Positions 44,974-57,211 of a DNA stretch of 64,000 bases are shown here, one piece after another; the first letter of the stretch is position 1; every line of letters starts with the position of its first letter. The stretch covers positions 3,953,501 to 4,017,500 of the forward strand of contig NZ_FNRV01000001.1 in the NCBI RefSeq assembly GCF_900105115.1. Reading direction: 5' to 3'. Position numbers and translations under genes: made by a program. Source of the stretch: Pseudomonas mohnii. GTDB lineage: Bacteria; Pseudomonadota; Gammaproteobacteria; Pseudomonadales; Pseudomonadaceae. The notes beneath the pieces were generated by a model. The model searched no databases. It was not told the origin of the DNA and was given only the letters and a program-made list of their open reading frames with translations.

Positions 44974-44996
44974 ATATTTGCGTGCAGATCAAATAT
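44974..44996. promoter_or_regulatory. LysR-type operator-like palindrome upstream of the MFS gene
   Basis: ATATTTG (44974-44980), nine bases, CAAATAT (44990-44996): a perfect inverted repeat with the T-N11-A geometry of LysR-family sites. No LysR gene lies next to it; the upstream neighbour is the end of lhr. The 183-bp gap holds no gene. Confidence 0.45.
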
Positions 44997-45074
44997 TGCC
45001 GCGACAATCGAAAACCTGCGGCGAGGGAGCTTGCACCGGGCGGCGTTCCGACGATGAGGCCAGCCCAGGCAGCA

Positions 45075-49379
<4,305 letters not shown>

Positions 49380-49616
49380 GCAACAATTTATGCGGGTGGG
49401 GGCGAGAAGATGCAAGTACCGCTCAAGATCTTCGCTGAGTCTGAGGGCTCCATCGCGAGCAGGCTCAGGTCGCACAAATCCCGCACATCTACACTTTACG
49501 GATGACGGTTGCGCACTAAACCCGCAAAATGCAAGGATTCTGACTACTTTCAACGACAGCGCTCGCGAGCGCTGTCGACAAACCCTCGTTCCAATCAGAC
49601 TGGGCCTGCTGACTCT

Positions 49617-50501
49617 ATGCGAATGCGCCTTATGTTACTGGGCGGCGGAAATGCCCTTGGGCAGGCGCTGATTCGCCTCGGTGCGGAAGAAGACATCGGT
49701 TTCCTCGCCCCCCGCCCACCGCAAGACGGCTGGGATGCCGCGAGCCTGACGCAACTGCTCGACGACACCCGCCCGGACGCGTTGATCAACCTCGCCTACT
49801 ACTTCGACTGGTTCCAGGCGGAGACGGTCAGCGAACAGCGCCTGGCCGGGCAGGAGCGGGCGATCGAGCGCCTGGCTGAACTGTGCCAGCACCACAACAT
49901 CGTCCTGCTGCAACCTTCCAGCTATCGCGTGTTCGATGGCTCCCGGGCGACTGCCTACAGCGAAAAAGACGAACCGGTGCCACTGGGCCTGCGTGGTCAG
50001 GCGTTGTGGCGCATCGAGCAAAGTGTGCGCGCCACGTGCCCGCAACATGTGCTGTTGCGTTTCGGCTGGCTGCTCGACGACAGTCCCGAGGGCACGCTGG
50101 GGCGTTTTCTCAGTCGCGCCGAACTGCCGGAAGAGTTGCTGATGGCCGACGATCGCCGGGGCAATCCGACCCCGGTGGATGACGCTGCCCGCGTGATCAT
50201 CTCCGTACTCAAGCAACTGGACTGCGCAGCGCCGCTGTGGGGCACTTACCACTACGCCGGGCATGAAGCGACCACGCCGCTGGCCCTGGGCCAGGCGATC
50301 CTCACCGAGGCACGCGCCCTGCATCCGCTGGCCATCGAAGCGCCGACCGCCCAGGCTCACGCCGCGCGCCCGGACGCCGCTGAAGAACCGCAACACGCGG
50401 TATTGGCCTGCAAAAAAATTCTGCACACGTTCGGGATCAAGCCACGCGCTTGGCGTGCGGCCCTTCCGGGCTTACTCGACAGGTACTATCGCCATGGCTG
50501 A
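49617..50501 (+). CDS. RmlD-like sugar-nucleotide-binding protein, catalytic residues absent
   Basis: A 294-residue short-chain-dehydrogenase-fold protein resembling dTDP-4-dehydrorhamnose reductase (LGGGNALGQAL nucleotide loop; SSYRVFDGSRATAYSEKDEP). Where RmlD has the YxxxK catalytic pair, this sequence reads GLRGQALWRIE, so both residues are missing and reductase activity is doubtful. The start is the ATG at 49617. It overlaps the downstream epimerase by eight bases, suggesting a paired or regulatory subunit. The order matches the P. aeruginosa PA4069-PA4068 pair (recalled). Confidence 0.82.
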   Translation: MRMRLMLLGGGNALGQALIRLGAEEDIGFLAPRPPQDGWDAASLTQLLDDTRPDALINLAYYFDWFQAETVSEQRLAGQERAIERLAELCQHHNIVLLQPSSYRVFDGSRATAYSEKDEPVPLGLRGQALWRIEQSVRATCPQHVLLRFGWLLDDSPEGTLGRFLSRAELPEELLMADDRRGNPTPVDDAARVIISVLKQLDCAAPLWGTYHYAGHEATTPLALGQAILTEARALHPLAIEAPTAQAHAARPDAAEEPQHAVLACKKILHTFGIKPRAWRAALPGLLDRYYRHG

Positions 50502-51423
50502 CGGCCCCGTTTTAATCACCGGCGGTGCCGGTTTCATTGGTTCGCATCTCACCGATGCCTTGCTCGCCAAGGGCCATTCGGTGCGGGTACTCGATGACCT
50601 GTCGACCGGCAAGCGCAGCAACCTGCCGCTGGACAATCCCAAGGTCGAGTTGATCGTCGGTGACGTCGCCGATGCCGCACTGGTCGCGCGGGCGATGGCT
50701 GGTTGCAGCGCCGTGGCACACCTGGCGGCGGTGGCGTCGGTGCAAGCCTCGGTGGACGATCCGGTGAAAACGCACCAGAGCAATTTCATCGGCTCGCTGA
50801 ATGTCTGCGAAGCCATGCGTCAGACGGGCGTCAAACGCGTGTTGTTTGCCTCCAGCGCGGCGGTGTATGGCAACAATGGCGAAGGTGAGCCGATCGATGA
50901 AGACACGCCCAAGGCGCCGTTGACCCCTTATGCATCGGACAAATTGTCCAGCGAACATTACTTCGATTTCTATGGGCGCCAGCATGGGCTGGAACCGGTG
51001 ATTTTCCGCTTCTTCAACATCTTCGGCCCACGTCAGGACCCGTCCTCGCCGTATTCCGGAGTGATCAGCATTTTCAGCGAGCGTGCGCAGAACGGCCTGC
51101 CGATCACGGTGTTTGGCGACGGCGAGCAGACACGCGATTTTGTCTACGTCGAGGATCTGGTCAGCCTGCTGGTGCAAGCCATCGAGAAACCGCAGGTGGA
51201 CGTCGGCGCGGTCAACGTTGGCTGGAACGAGGCGACGAGCCTCAAGCAGATGCTGACGGCGCTCAAGGAAGTGATCGGTGAGTTGCCGCCGGTGAGCTAC
51301 GGCCCGGCACGCTCCGGCGACATCCGTCATTCTCGGGCGAACAACCGGCGCCTGCTGGAGCGCTTTACCCGCCCGCAACAGACGCCGTTGAGTGTCGGAC
51401 TGGCGCGATTGTTGGGACGCTGA
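50494..51423 (+). CDS. NAD-dependent epimerase/dehydratase
   Basis: A 309-residue extended short-chain dehydrogenase, probably a UDP-sugar 4-epimerase or dehydratase. GGAGFIGSHL is the NAD-binding loop; the catalytic set is Ser-Ser (FASSAAVYG) and YASDK. RFFNIFGPRQDPSSPYSGVI is typical of UDP-glucose/UDP-GlcNAc epimerases. The ATG at 50494 lies inside the preceding gene, so expression is coupled. A role in surface polysaccharide is likely but unproven. Confidence 0.88.
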   Translation: MADGPVLITGGAGFIGSHLTDALLAKGHSVRVLDDLSTGKRSNLPLDNPKVELIVGDVADAALVARAMAGCSAVAHLAAVASVQASVDDPVKTHQSNFIGSLNVCEAMRQTGVKRVLFASSAAVYGNNGEGEPIDEDTPKAPLTPYASDKLSSEHYFDFYGRQHGLEPVIFRFFNIFGPRQDPSSPYSGVISIFSERAQNGLPITVFGDGEQTRDFVYVEDLVSLLVQAIEKPQVDVGAVNVGWNEATSLKQMLTALKEVIGELPPVSYGPARSGDIRHSRANNRRLLERFTRPQQTPLSVGLARLLGR

Positions 51424-51437
51424 GATTCAGCGAGCAC

Positions 51438-51467
51438 AAAAAAGGCGCCCCTGAGGGCGCCTTTTTT
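51438..51467. terminator. Bidirectional terminator between the epimerase and oprG
   Basis: A13-type palindrome: six As plus GGCGCCC (51438-51450) pair with GGGCGCC plus six Ts (51455-51467) around CTGA. It serves both converging genes. Confidence 0.92.
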
Positions 51468-51502
51468 GTGGCCGGATTTCGCTTCTAAGGCGAGGTAATT
51501 CC

Positions 51503-51532
51503 TGTGGTGAGGGGGCAAGCCCCTTCACCACA
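51503..51532. repeat. Isolated REP-like hairpin
   Basis: TGTGGTGA and TCACCACA enclose GGGG/CCCC arms around a GCAAG centre. It resembles the Pseudomonas GTGGTGAGGGG-type palindrome, in the gap at the 3' end of oprG. Confidence 0.65.
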
Positions 51533-51563
51533 AAAGCCAGGTTCACCACCACGTGAACATCCG

Positions 51564-52262
51564 TTAGAACTTGTAACCCAGACCCACCATGTAGATGAAC
51601 GGGTCCACATCGACGTTGACGCGGGCACGGGTGCCCGGTGCCACGGCGTCGTTTTCCACGGTCGCGCGGGTATCGATGTCGATGTAGCGCAACTGGGCGT
51701 TGAGCATGATGTTGTCGGTGATCATGTAATCGGCACCGACCTGGAACGCCATGCCCCAAGAGTTACTCGCCTTGAAGTTGCTGAAGCCATTGGCCTGGGC
51801 CTGGCTGCTGACGTGTTCGTCGTAGATCCAGGTGTAGTTGATACCGGCGCCGACGTAAGGCTGGAATGCGGACTTCGCGTCCAGCGGGTAGTACACGACG
51901 CTCAGGGTCGGTGGCAGGTGTTTCAGCGAACCGAGTTTGCCGTTCGCTGCACCCAGGGCGGTGCCCTTGAGTTTGACGTCATGCTCGAACGGCGTGGCTG
52001 CGAGCAGCTCGATCCCCCAGTTGTTGGTGATCATGTAGGCAAAGTTGAGACCCAACTGTGTGTCGCTGTTCAGGGTCGCCTTGCCCCCCAGATTGGCACC
52101 CGCCAACGGACCCTGATCGACTTTGACGCTCGAGCTGTCGTCTTTCGGGTTCACGGTGATTGCACCGGCACGAAGGATGATGTCACCGGCTTCGTGAGCG
52201 TGTGCGAGCGGGGCGGCGAGCGCGAGGGAGACCAGCGCGACGCTGAGCAAGGACTTGTTCAT
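51564..52262 (-). CDS. oprG: OmpW-family outer-membrane porin OprG
   Basis: A 232-residue eight-stranded beta-barrel protein. The signal peptide MNKSLLSVALVSLALAAPLAHA cleaves after AHA near residue 22. The mature start HEAGDIILRAGAITV and the terminal MVGLGYKF (aromatic C-terminus) are OmpW hallmarks. OmpW-type channels pass small hydrophobic solutes; OprG of P. aeruginosa has been linked to amino-acid and hydrophobic uptake and to low oxygen. An ANR-type site lies at the predicted -41.5 position. Confidence 0.92.
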   Translation of the reverse strand: MNKSLLSVALVSLALAAPLAHAHEAGDIILRAGAITVNPKDDSSSVKVDQGPLAGANLGGKATLNSDTQLGLNFAYMITNNWGIELLAATPFEHDVKLKGTALGAANGKLGSLKHLPPTLSVVYYPLDAKSAFQPYVGAGINYTWIYDEHVSSQAQANGFSNFKASNSWGMAFQVGADYMITDNIMLNAQLRYIDIDTRATVENDAVAPGTRARVNVDVDPFIYMVGLGYKF

Positions 52263-52299
52263 GGGGGCTCCAGAGGACGTTAGAAATATTTGATGTCCA

Positions 52300-52341
52300 A
52301 TGGTAAACAGCCGTTTGATTCGGTCTTTTGACTCAGCTCAA
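52300..52341 (-). promoter_or_regulatory. Predicted ANR-dependent promoter of oprG
   Basis: TTGACTCAGCTCAA (52328-52341) keeps both TTGA and TCAA half-sites of the FNR/ANR consensus with the right spacing. On the minus strand TACCAT at 52305-52300 fits a -10 box. These place a start near 52293, with the ANR site centred at -41.5, the class II position. Confidence 0.6.
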
Positions 52342-52387
52342 TGAAAGTAGGGTGAGGGGAATTTTGTTGGCGATTTTGCGGGCCTCT

Positions 52388-52449
52388 TCGCGAGCAAGCT
52401 CGCTGCCACAGGGTTGCGCGTTTCCCTGTGGCAGCGAGCTTGCTCGCGA
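52388..52449. repeat. REP doublet (GCTGCCACAGGG type)
   Basis: TCGCGAGCAAGCTCGCTGCC and its inverted copy are separated by nine bases, making a near-perfect 62-bp palindrome between oprG and the DUF3299 gene. Confidence 0.88.
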
Positions 52450-52483
52450 TGGCGGATGATCTGACAACGCAAAAAAAACGGGT

Positions 52484-53017
52484 TCACTCCGGCAATTCAT
52501 AGATGTAAATCTTGTCCGCCTCCATCTGATACCCGGCATCGGCCAGTTCGCTGGTGGAGGGTTTGACCTGCATCGCACCTTCGATCCAATACGGCTGATA
52601 CAGTTCGTCGAGCTTCACGCCGACTTCGCTTTTGACATGCACGATCTGGTTCGAGGGCGGCGGCGGAACGTGGATGCAGGCGCCGAAATATGGCACCAGC
52701 AGAAACTCCGTCGTACGTCCTTCTTCACTCACTTCCAGCGGCACGATGTAACCCGGCAGGCGAACGTTTTGCCCGTCAAGGGCCTTGACCACCGGCGCGT
52801 TGGGCATGTCCTGCCTGGCGGCGGGCGCGGATTCGGCGGACAGCGCGCTGCTCATCTGCGACATGTCGTGCAGTGGCGTCATGTTCGGCACTTCCGCCGG
52901 GGCGTCCGGCGGGATCATTTCCGACCAGGTCAGCTCTTTCGGCTCGGCCGCCCATAGGGGCAGGGCGACCAGCATCAACAGCGCAAGCAGAGCGCGGGGC
53001 ATTTTCAACGTCCTCAT
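52484..53017 (-). CDS. DUF3299 secreted protein of the zinc operon
   Basis: A 177-residue protein with a signal peptide (MRTLKMPRALLALLMLVALPLWA, cleavage near 23). It contains the DUF3299 hallmark PYFGACIHVPPPPSNQIVHV. A Met/His-containing stretch lies after the signal. Its ATG overlaps the permease stop (ATGA), so it belongs to the same operon. The homologous P. aeruginosa genes PA4063-PA4066 respond to zinc shortage (recalled). The exact role is unknown; periplasmic. Confidence 0.8.
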   Translation of the reverse strand: MRTLKMPRALLALLMLVALPLWAAEPKELTWSEMIPPDAPAEVPNMTPLHDMSQMSSALSAESAPAARQDMPNAPVVKALDGQNVRLPGYIVPLEVSEEGRTTEFLLVPYFGACIHVPPPPSNQIVHVKSEVGVKLDELYQPYWIEGAMQVKPSTSELADAGYQMEADKIYIYELPE

Positions 53018-54279
53018 AAACGGATCGACAGGCCATCGGCCAAGGATTGGCGATAAGCGCGCCAGGCCGGCACGCTGCCCATCAGCAGCGCGGCGATCAG
53101 AATGCCACCGAGCAGTGTCCATTCATATTCGCTTGGCCAGGTCAGCGGCAGAAACAGACCGTAATTGGCTTGCACGTAACCCTGGGCGGCGGCGATGCAC
53201 ACATACAGTAGCGCCACGCCGGCGACCACGCCGGACAATGCCAGGGCAAACGCCTCCAGCACCAGCAGCGTTGCGATGTGCCATGGCCGCGCGCCCACCG
53301 AACGCAGGATCGCCATCTCGCGGCGCCGCTCGTTGAGGCTGGTGAGAATAGCCGTGAGCATGCCGATCAGTCCGGTCAGCACGACGAACAGCGACACCAC
53401 GAACAAGGCTTTTTCCGCCGTGCCCATCAAGCTCCACAATTCTTGCAGGGCCACTCCCGGCAGGATCGCCAGCATTGGTTCGCCGCGGAATTCATTGATT
53501 TCACGCTGCAGGGCAAAGGTCGAAATCTTGTTGTTGAGGCCAAGCATGAACGCGGTGATCGCTTGCGGCGTCAGGTCCATGTTGCGCGCCTGATCGGCGC
53601 TGACCCGACCTTCGCCCCTGGCCGGCACGCCGTTGTGCCAGTCGATGTGAATGGCTTCCATGCCGCCAAGACTGATGTGCAGCGTGCGGTCCACCGGGGT
53701 ACCCGTGCGCTTGAGAATGCCGACCACGGTGAAGGGCTTGTCGTCGTGCTTGACCAGGCTGATCGCCGCGACACCGTGGGCCAAGACCAGTTTGTCGCCC
53801 AGTTTGTAGTGCAGTGCATCGGCCACTTCGGCTCCGAGCACCACTTCGAACGGATCGGTGGCGAAGGCGCGACCGTCGGCCAATTCCAGGTGTTGCTGGC
53901 GGCCGTACTGATAATGCTCGAAGTACGCTTCGGTGGTGCCCATCACCCGATAACCGCGGTGCGAGTCACCGAGGGACATCGGGATCGCCCACTTCACTTT
54001 CGGGTTGCTGGCGAAGTGTTCGAAGCTGTCCCAACGAATGTTGTTGGTGGCGTTGCCGATGCGGAACACCGAGTACAACAGCAAATTGACCGAGCCGGAG
54101 CGTGCGCCGACGATCAGGTCGGTGCCGCTGATGGTGCTGGCGAAACTGGCCTTGGCCTCGGTGCGCACCCGCTCAACCGCCAACAACAGGCAGACCGACA
54201 GGGCAATGGCGAACGCAGTGAGGATCGCGGTGAAGCGGCGGTTAGCCAGGCTGGCCATGGCTAGACGAAACAAATACAT
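53014..54279 (-). CDS. ABC transporter permease, MacB/FtsX-like
   Basis: A 421-residue protein with an N-terminal transmembrane helix (residues about 18-38), a large periplasmic MacB-type core domain (about 45-270), and three C-terminal helices (about 295-405), the FtsX layout. The start ATG at 54279 gives MYLFRLAMASLANRRF. It is one base after the ATPase gene and overlaps DUF3299. Such permeases move substrates in the periplasm without a classical channel; here the context suggests zinc handling. Confidence 0.87.
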   Translation of the reverse strand: MYLFRLAMASLANRRFTAILTAFAIALSVCLLLAVERVRTEAKASFASTISGTDLIVGARSGSVNLLLYSVFRIGNATNNIRWDSFEHFASNPKVKWAIPMSLGDSHRGYRVMGTTEAYFEHYQYGRQQHLELADGRAFATDPFEVVLGAEVADALHYKLGDKLVLAHGVAAISLVKHDDKPFTVVGILKRTGTPVDRTLHISLGGMEAIHIDWHNGVPARGEGRVSADQARNMDLTPQAITAFMLGLNNKISTFALQREINEFRGEPMLAILPGVALQELWSLMGTAEKALFVVSLFVVLTGLIGMLTAILTSLNERRREMAILRSVGARPWHIATLLVLEAFALALSGVVAGVALLYVCIAAAQGYVQANYGLFLPLTWPSEYEWTLLGGILIAALLMGSVPAWRAYRQSLADGLSIRL

Positions 54280-54280
54280 C

Positions 54281-54991
54281 TCAGACCTCGGACGGGGTGG
54301 CGGCGCGATTGAGATCGGCCAGCGACAGGTGGCGATCGAACAGCGGCGCGAGGCTTTGATCATGGCTGACGAATAGCAGGCTCGATCCGGCTTCGCGGCA
54401 TTCGGCGAACAGCAGGCGAATGAAGTTTTCGCGGGCGTCGTAATCCAGGGCAGAGGTCGGTTCGTCGGCGATCACCAGTTCCGGCTGGCCGATCAACGCC
54501 CGTGCGGCCGCCACTCTTTGCTGTTGGCCGATGGACAGGGAGTCGGCGCGGCGACTGAGGAGGCTTTCATCTTTCAAACCCAAATGTGCAAGCAACGTGG
54601 CAGCTGCTTGATCGATGCTGCCATGACGCTGGATCGCCCGTCGGGCGCGCAACTTGGAGAAGCGGCAAGGCAGCTCGACGTTTTCGCGTACCGAGAGAAA
54701 CGGCAGCAGGTTGAACTGCTGGAAGATGTAGCCGGTGTGATCGACGCGAAAGTGATCGCGGGCACCGGCCGAGAGTTCGGTCAGTTCCTGGCCGAGCAGG
54801 CGGATACTGCCACGATTCGGTTTCTGCACACCGCCGAGCAGGCCGAGCAGGGTGGTCTTGCCACTGCCGCTCGGGCCTTTGAGGAACAGGGTTTCCCCCG
54901 GCTCCAGGCGAAACGCCGGAATATCCAGCAACGGTGGGTGACCGGGCCAACTGAAGCCCAGGTCGGACAGTTCGATGAGTGCTTGGGTCAT
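54281..54991 (-). CDS. ABC transporter ATP-binding protein, LolD/MacB type
   Basis: A 236-residue ATPase partnering the downstream permease. Walker A is GPSGSGKT near residue 40, the Q-loop is FQQFNLLPFLSV, the signature is LSIGQQQR (Ile instead of the usual Gly, also seen in some LolD-like proteins), Walker B is LVIADEP, and the switch His is in SHDQSL. It starts a run of three overlapping genes. Confidence 0.9.
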   Translation of the reverse strand: MTQALIELSDLGFSWPGHPPLLDIPAFRLEPGETLFLKGPSGSGKTTLLGLLGGVQKPNRGSIRLLGQELTELSAGARDHFRVDHTGYIFQQFNLLPFLSVRENVELPCRFSKLRARRAIQRHGSIDQAAATLLAHLGLKDESLLSRRADSLSIGQQQRVAAARALIGQPELVIADEPTSALDYDARENFIRLLFAECREAGSSLLFVSHDQSLAPLFDRHLSLADLNRAATPSEV

Positions 54992-55020
54992 GTGAAACCG
55001 GTCTGGTTGGTGGTAAACCC

Positions 55021-55103
55021 TGTAGGAGCGAGCCTGCTCGCGATGGTGTGTCAGTCAACATCAACGTGGCTGACACTCCTTCGCGAGCAGGCTCGCTCCT
55101 ACA
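55021..55103. repeat. REP doublet (TGTAGGAGCGAGC type)
   Basis: TGTAGGAGCGAGCCTGCTCG (55021 on) is repeated inverted at 55081-55103. It lies in the zinc operon between the DUF2796 gene and the ATPase gene and may uncouple their mRNA levels. Confidence 0.88.
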
Positions 55104-55120
55104 GGTGATCTTCAGCTAAT

Positions 55121-55705
55121 TCAGAATTTCAGGGCAGCCGCCTTCGCCGTCACCTCAACCCCTTGTTGCCCGCTCGGGCCGATCAGTTGTACCTGAATTT
55201 TCTGGGTGGCCGGGAACGTGTTGAAGATATTCGCCAGATCCAGAGTCTTCAGCGCACCGGGAGTGGCGCAAGTGAAGCTGTAATGGGCGTGAATTTCGCT
55301 GTGGTCGTGGTGATGTTCGTCCTTGGCGTCTTCGTCGTGATCGTCATCAGCCTCTGGTTTGTCGCCGAACAGCGGGCTTTCCAGTTTCTGACTCGCCACT
55401 TCGCAACCGGCGGCTTTCGCCAGGGAGAACAGCGCCACGGGCTTCTCCAGTTGGGCGCGGACGGCAGCCACCTTGGCCTTGTCGGCATCGGTGGTGGCGG
55501 TGTGTTCGAAGCCCACCAGGTTCATCGCCGGGCTTTCCAGTTCCAGCTCCAGGGTCTGAGCCTCCAGCACCGCGTTCAAGCGACCGACACCGTGTTCGTG
55601 GGCGCCGAGGCTACCGTGCTCATGGTCGTGGTCATGTTCGTCAGCCGCGTGGGCGACAGCCAGCGGCAGCAGGGCAAACGGCAAAGCGAGCAGCAGACGA
55701 CGCAT
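55121..55705 (-). CDS. DUF2796 histidine-rich periplasmic zinc-binding protein
   Basis: A 194-residue secreted protein: signal peptide MRRLLLALPFALLPLAVAHA, then a His/Asp cluster DEHDHDHEHG and HEHG directly after it, and a second cluster (DDDHDEDAKDEHHHDHSEIH) near residue 125. These are clear metal-chelating stretches. It is the first gene of the operon with the ABC and DUF3299 genes. A Zur-like box lies about 40 bp upstream. In P. aeruginosa the equivalent PA4063 is induced by zinc limitation (recalled). Confidence 0.88.
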   Translation of the reverse strand: MRRLLLALPFALLPLAVAHAADEHDHDHEHGSLGAHEHGVGRLNAVLEAQTLELELESPAMNLVGFEHTATTDADKAKVAAVRAQLEKPVALFSLAKAAGCEVASQKLESPLFGDKPEADDDHDEDAKDEHHHDHSEIHAHYSFTCATPGALKTLDLANIFNTFPATQKIQVQLIGPSGQQGVEVTAKAAALKF

Positions 55706-55743
55706 GGGTGACACTCCGGAAAGTAAAATGAAAAATATGTTAT

Positions 55744-55756
55744 GTAATCTTATAAC
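55744..55756. promoter_or_regulatory. Zur-box candidate upstream of the zinc operon
   Basis: Read towards the operon, GTTATAAGATTAC matches 10 of 12 defined positions of the GTTATANTATAAC Zur core. It lies 39-51 bp before the DUF2796 ATG, overlapping the likely promoter. Zinc-loaded Zur would repress. Confidence 0.6.
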
Positions 55757-55841
55757 GTAAGTGCGGAGAGTTTGACTGGCTGCTTGGCGTTGCACAAGTC
55801 CCATGGGAGCATGCCGCTTAGAAATAGGCGGGAGCAGACTC

Positions 55842-56180
55842 ATGTTGCGAATTCGCGGGAGCATCGGCGATTGGCCGGTGGATTTGACGTTGGAGATGGA
55901 TGACGCCGACTGGGCGCGGCTGGGGGCGCAGTTGACCGTGGAAAAAACCGGGGTCACTGCCGCGCCGGCCAAACCGCAGAATCAGGATGATGCGCTGTGG
56001 CAGATCGCCAGGGACCTGCTGCGCAAGGCAGGGCAGTTGAGTGGGCCGGATCTGCTGGAGCAACTGGAAGGGCTGACCGGCAATGCGTCGGCGGGCAAAC
56101 GCCTGTTGGTGCGTTTGCGCCATAGCCCGGACGTGAAGGTGGAAAGTGGCGCGGATACGCCGATCTATCGCTGGTTGTAG
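55842..56180 (+). CDS. Small conserved protein of unknown function
   Basis: A 112-residue soluble protein (MLRIRGSIGDWPVDLTLEMD at the start, SADTPIYRWL-like end: GADTPIYRWL). It is conserved in this position in Pseudomonas (PA4062 by recall) and sometimes carries the misleading name IF-2-like. I see no catalytic motif. The ATG at 55842 has GGGAG upstream. It is divergent from the zinc operon across the Zur-like box. Its TAG stop codon is the first part of a REP element. Confidence 0.75.
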   Translation: MLRIRGSIGDWPVDLTLEMDDADWARLGAQLTVEKTGVTAAPAKPQNQDDALWQIARDLLRKAGQLSGPDLLEQLEGLTGNASAGKRLLVRLRHSPDVKVESGADTPIYRWL

Positions 56181-56275
56181 GAGCGAGCTGGCTCGCGAAG
56201 GATATACGGGAGCCCTGGTTATACAGTTAGCCCGCGTTATGGTTGACGTCCATCGCGAGCAGGCTCGCTCCTACA
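56176..56275. repeat. REP doublet overlapping a stop codon
   Basis: TGTAGGAGCGAGCTGGCTCG begins at 56176 and supplies the TAG stop (56178-56180) of the preceding gene; the inverted partner is at 56253-56275. It lies between converging genes. Confidence 0.87.
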
Positions 56276-56284
56276 AGGTCGTGC

Positions 56285-57157
56285 TTAGTAAAGGGCTGCA
56301 AACAACTTGCGACGGTAGGTGGTCACCAGCGGGTGATCGTTGCCGAGCAGTTCGAACACCTGCAGCAAAGTCTTGTGTGGCAAGCCTTCGCTGTAGCTGC
56401 GGTTGCGAATGAACAGCTTGAGCAGGCCATCCAGCGCCGCGTCGTATTGCTGGCGGGCCAGTTGCTGCACCGCCAGTTGATAGACCGCCTCATCGTCCTG
56501 CGGATTTTTTGCCAGTCGTGCCTTCAGTTCGGCGGCATCCGGCAAGTCCTTGGCCTGGCCGAGAAACTTGATCTGCGCCTTGGCGCCGGCCAATGCAGCC
56601 TTGTGTTCATCACTCTTGACCGCGTCGAGCACCGCTTGCGCCTCGCTCAGTTCACCGCGTTCGGTGAGGCAGCGGGCATAGAGGATCAGCGCCTTGGCGT
56701 TGGTGTTGTCTTCGCCCAGCAGCACTTTGAGGATGGCTTCGGCGTCGGCGAAGCGGCTGTCGTCGAACAGCGCCTGGGCCTGGTCGAACGGATCGGCCGC
56801 CGCGGGCGGCGGCATTTGCACGTGAGGCTCGAGCATCGCCCGCACGGCTGATTCCGGCTGCGCCCCGGCAAACCCGTCGACGGGCTGACCATCCTTGAAC
56901 AGCACCACGGTCGGCAAGCTGCGAATGCCGAAACGGGCGACGATGTCCTGTTCGATGTCGCAGTTGACCTTGGCCAGCAGCAACTCACCCTGATAACTCT
57001 CGGCAATGGTCTGCAGCATCGGCATCAGCACTTTGCACGGCGCACACCATTCGGCCCAGAAATCCACCAGCACCGGTTTGTGGAAAGAATTCTCGATCAC
57101 CGACTGGTCGAAGTCGGCAGTCGTGGCGTCGAAGATGTACGGCGTTTCCTGGCTCAT
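56285..57157 (-). CDS. ybbN: Thioredoxin-domain co-chaperone (CnoX/YbbN family)
   Basis: A 290-residue protein: an N-terminal thioredoxin fold (residues 1-110) with active site WCAPC (Cys38, Cys41) and a C-terminal TPR-like helical region (about 115-290). Family members protect substrates from aggregation and over-oxidation and pass them to GroEL and DnaK. E. coli has an altered active site (SxxC); here a complete CxxC is kept, so disulphide exchange is possible. Confidence 0.9.
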   Translation of the reverse strand: MSQETPYIFDATTADFDQSVIENSFHKPVLVDFWAEWCAPCKVLMPMLQTIAESYQGELLLAKVNCDIEQDIVARFGIRSLPTVVLFKDGQPVDGFAGAQPESAVRAMLEPHVQMPPPAAADPFDQAQALFDDSRFADAEAILKVLLGEDNTNAKALILYARCLTERGELSEAQAVLDAVKSDEHKAALAGAKAQIKFLGQAKDLPDAAELKARLAKNPQDDEAVYQLAVQQLARQQYDAALDGLLKLFIRNRSYSEGLPHKTLLQVFELLGNDHPLVTTYRRKLFAALY

Positions 57158-57211
57158 GGGGGATCTCGTAGAAGCGTGAATGGGGCAACTATACGGCCTG
57201 TCGCGACGCTT

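Noticed and set aside
51427..51759. Minus-strand frame overlapping the terminator and the end of oprG
   Set aside because: It reads through a strong bidirectional terminator and is an alternative frame of oprG.
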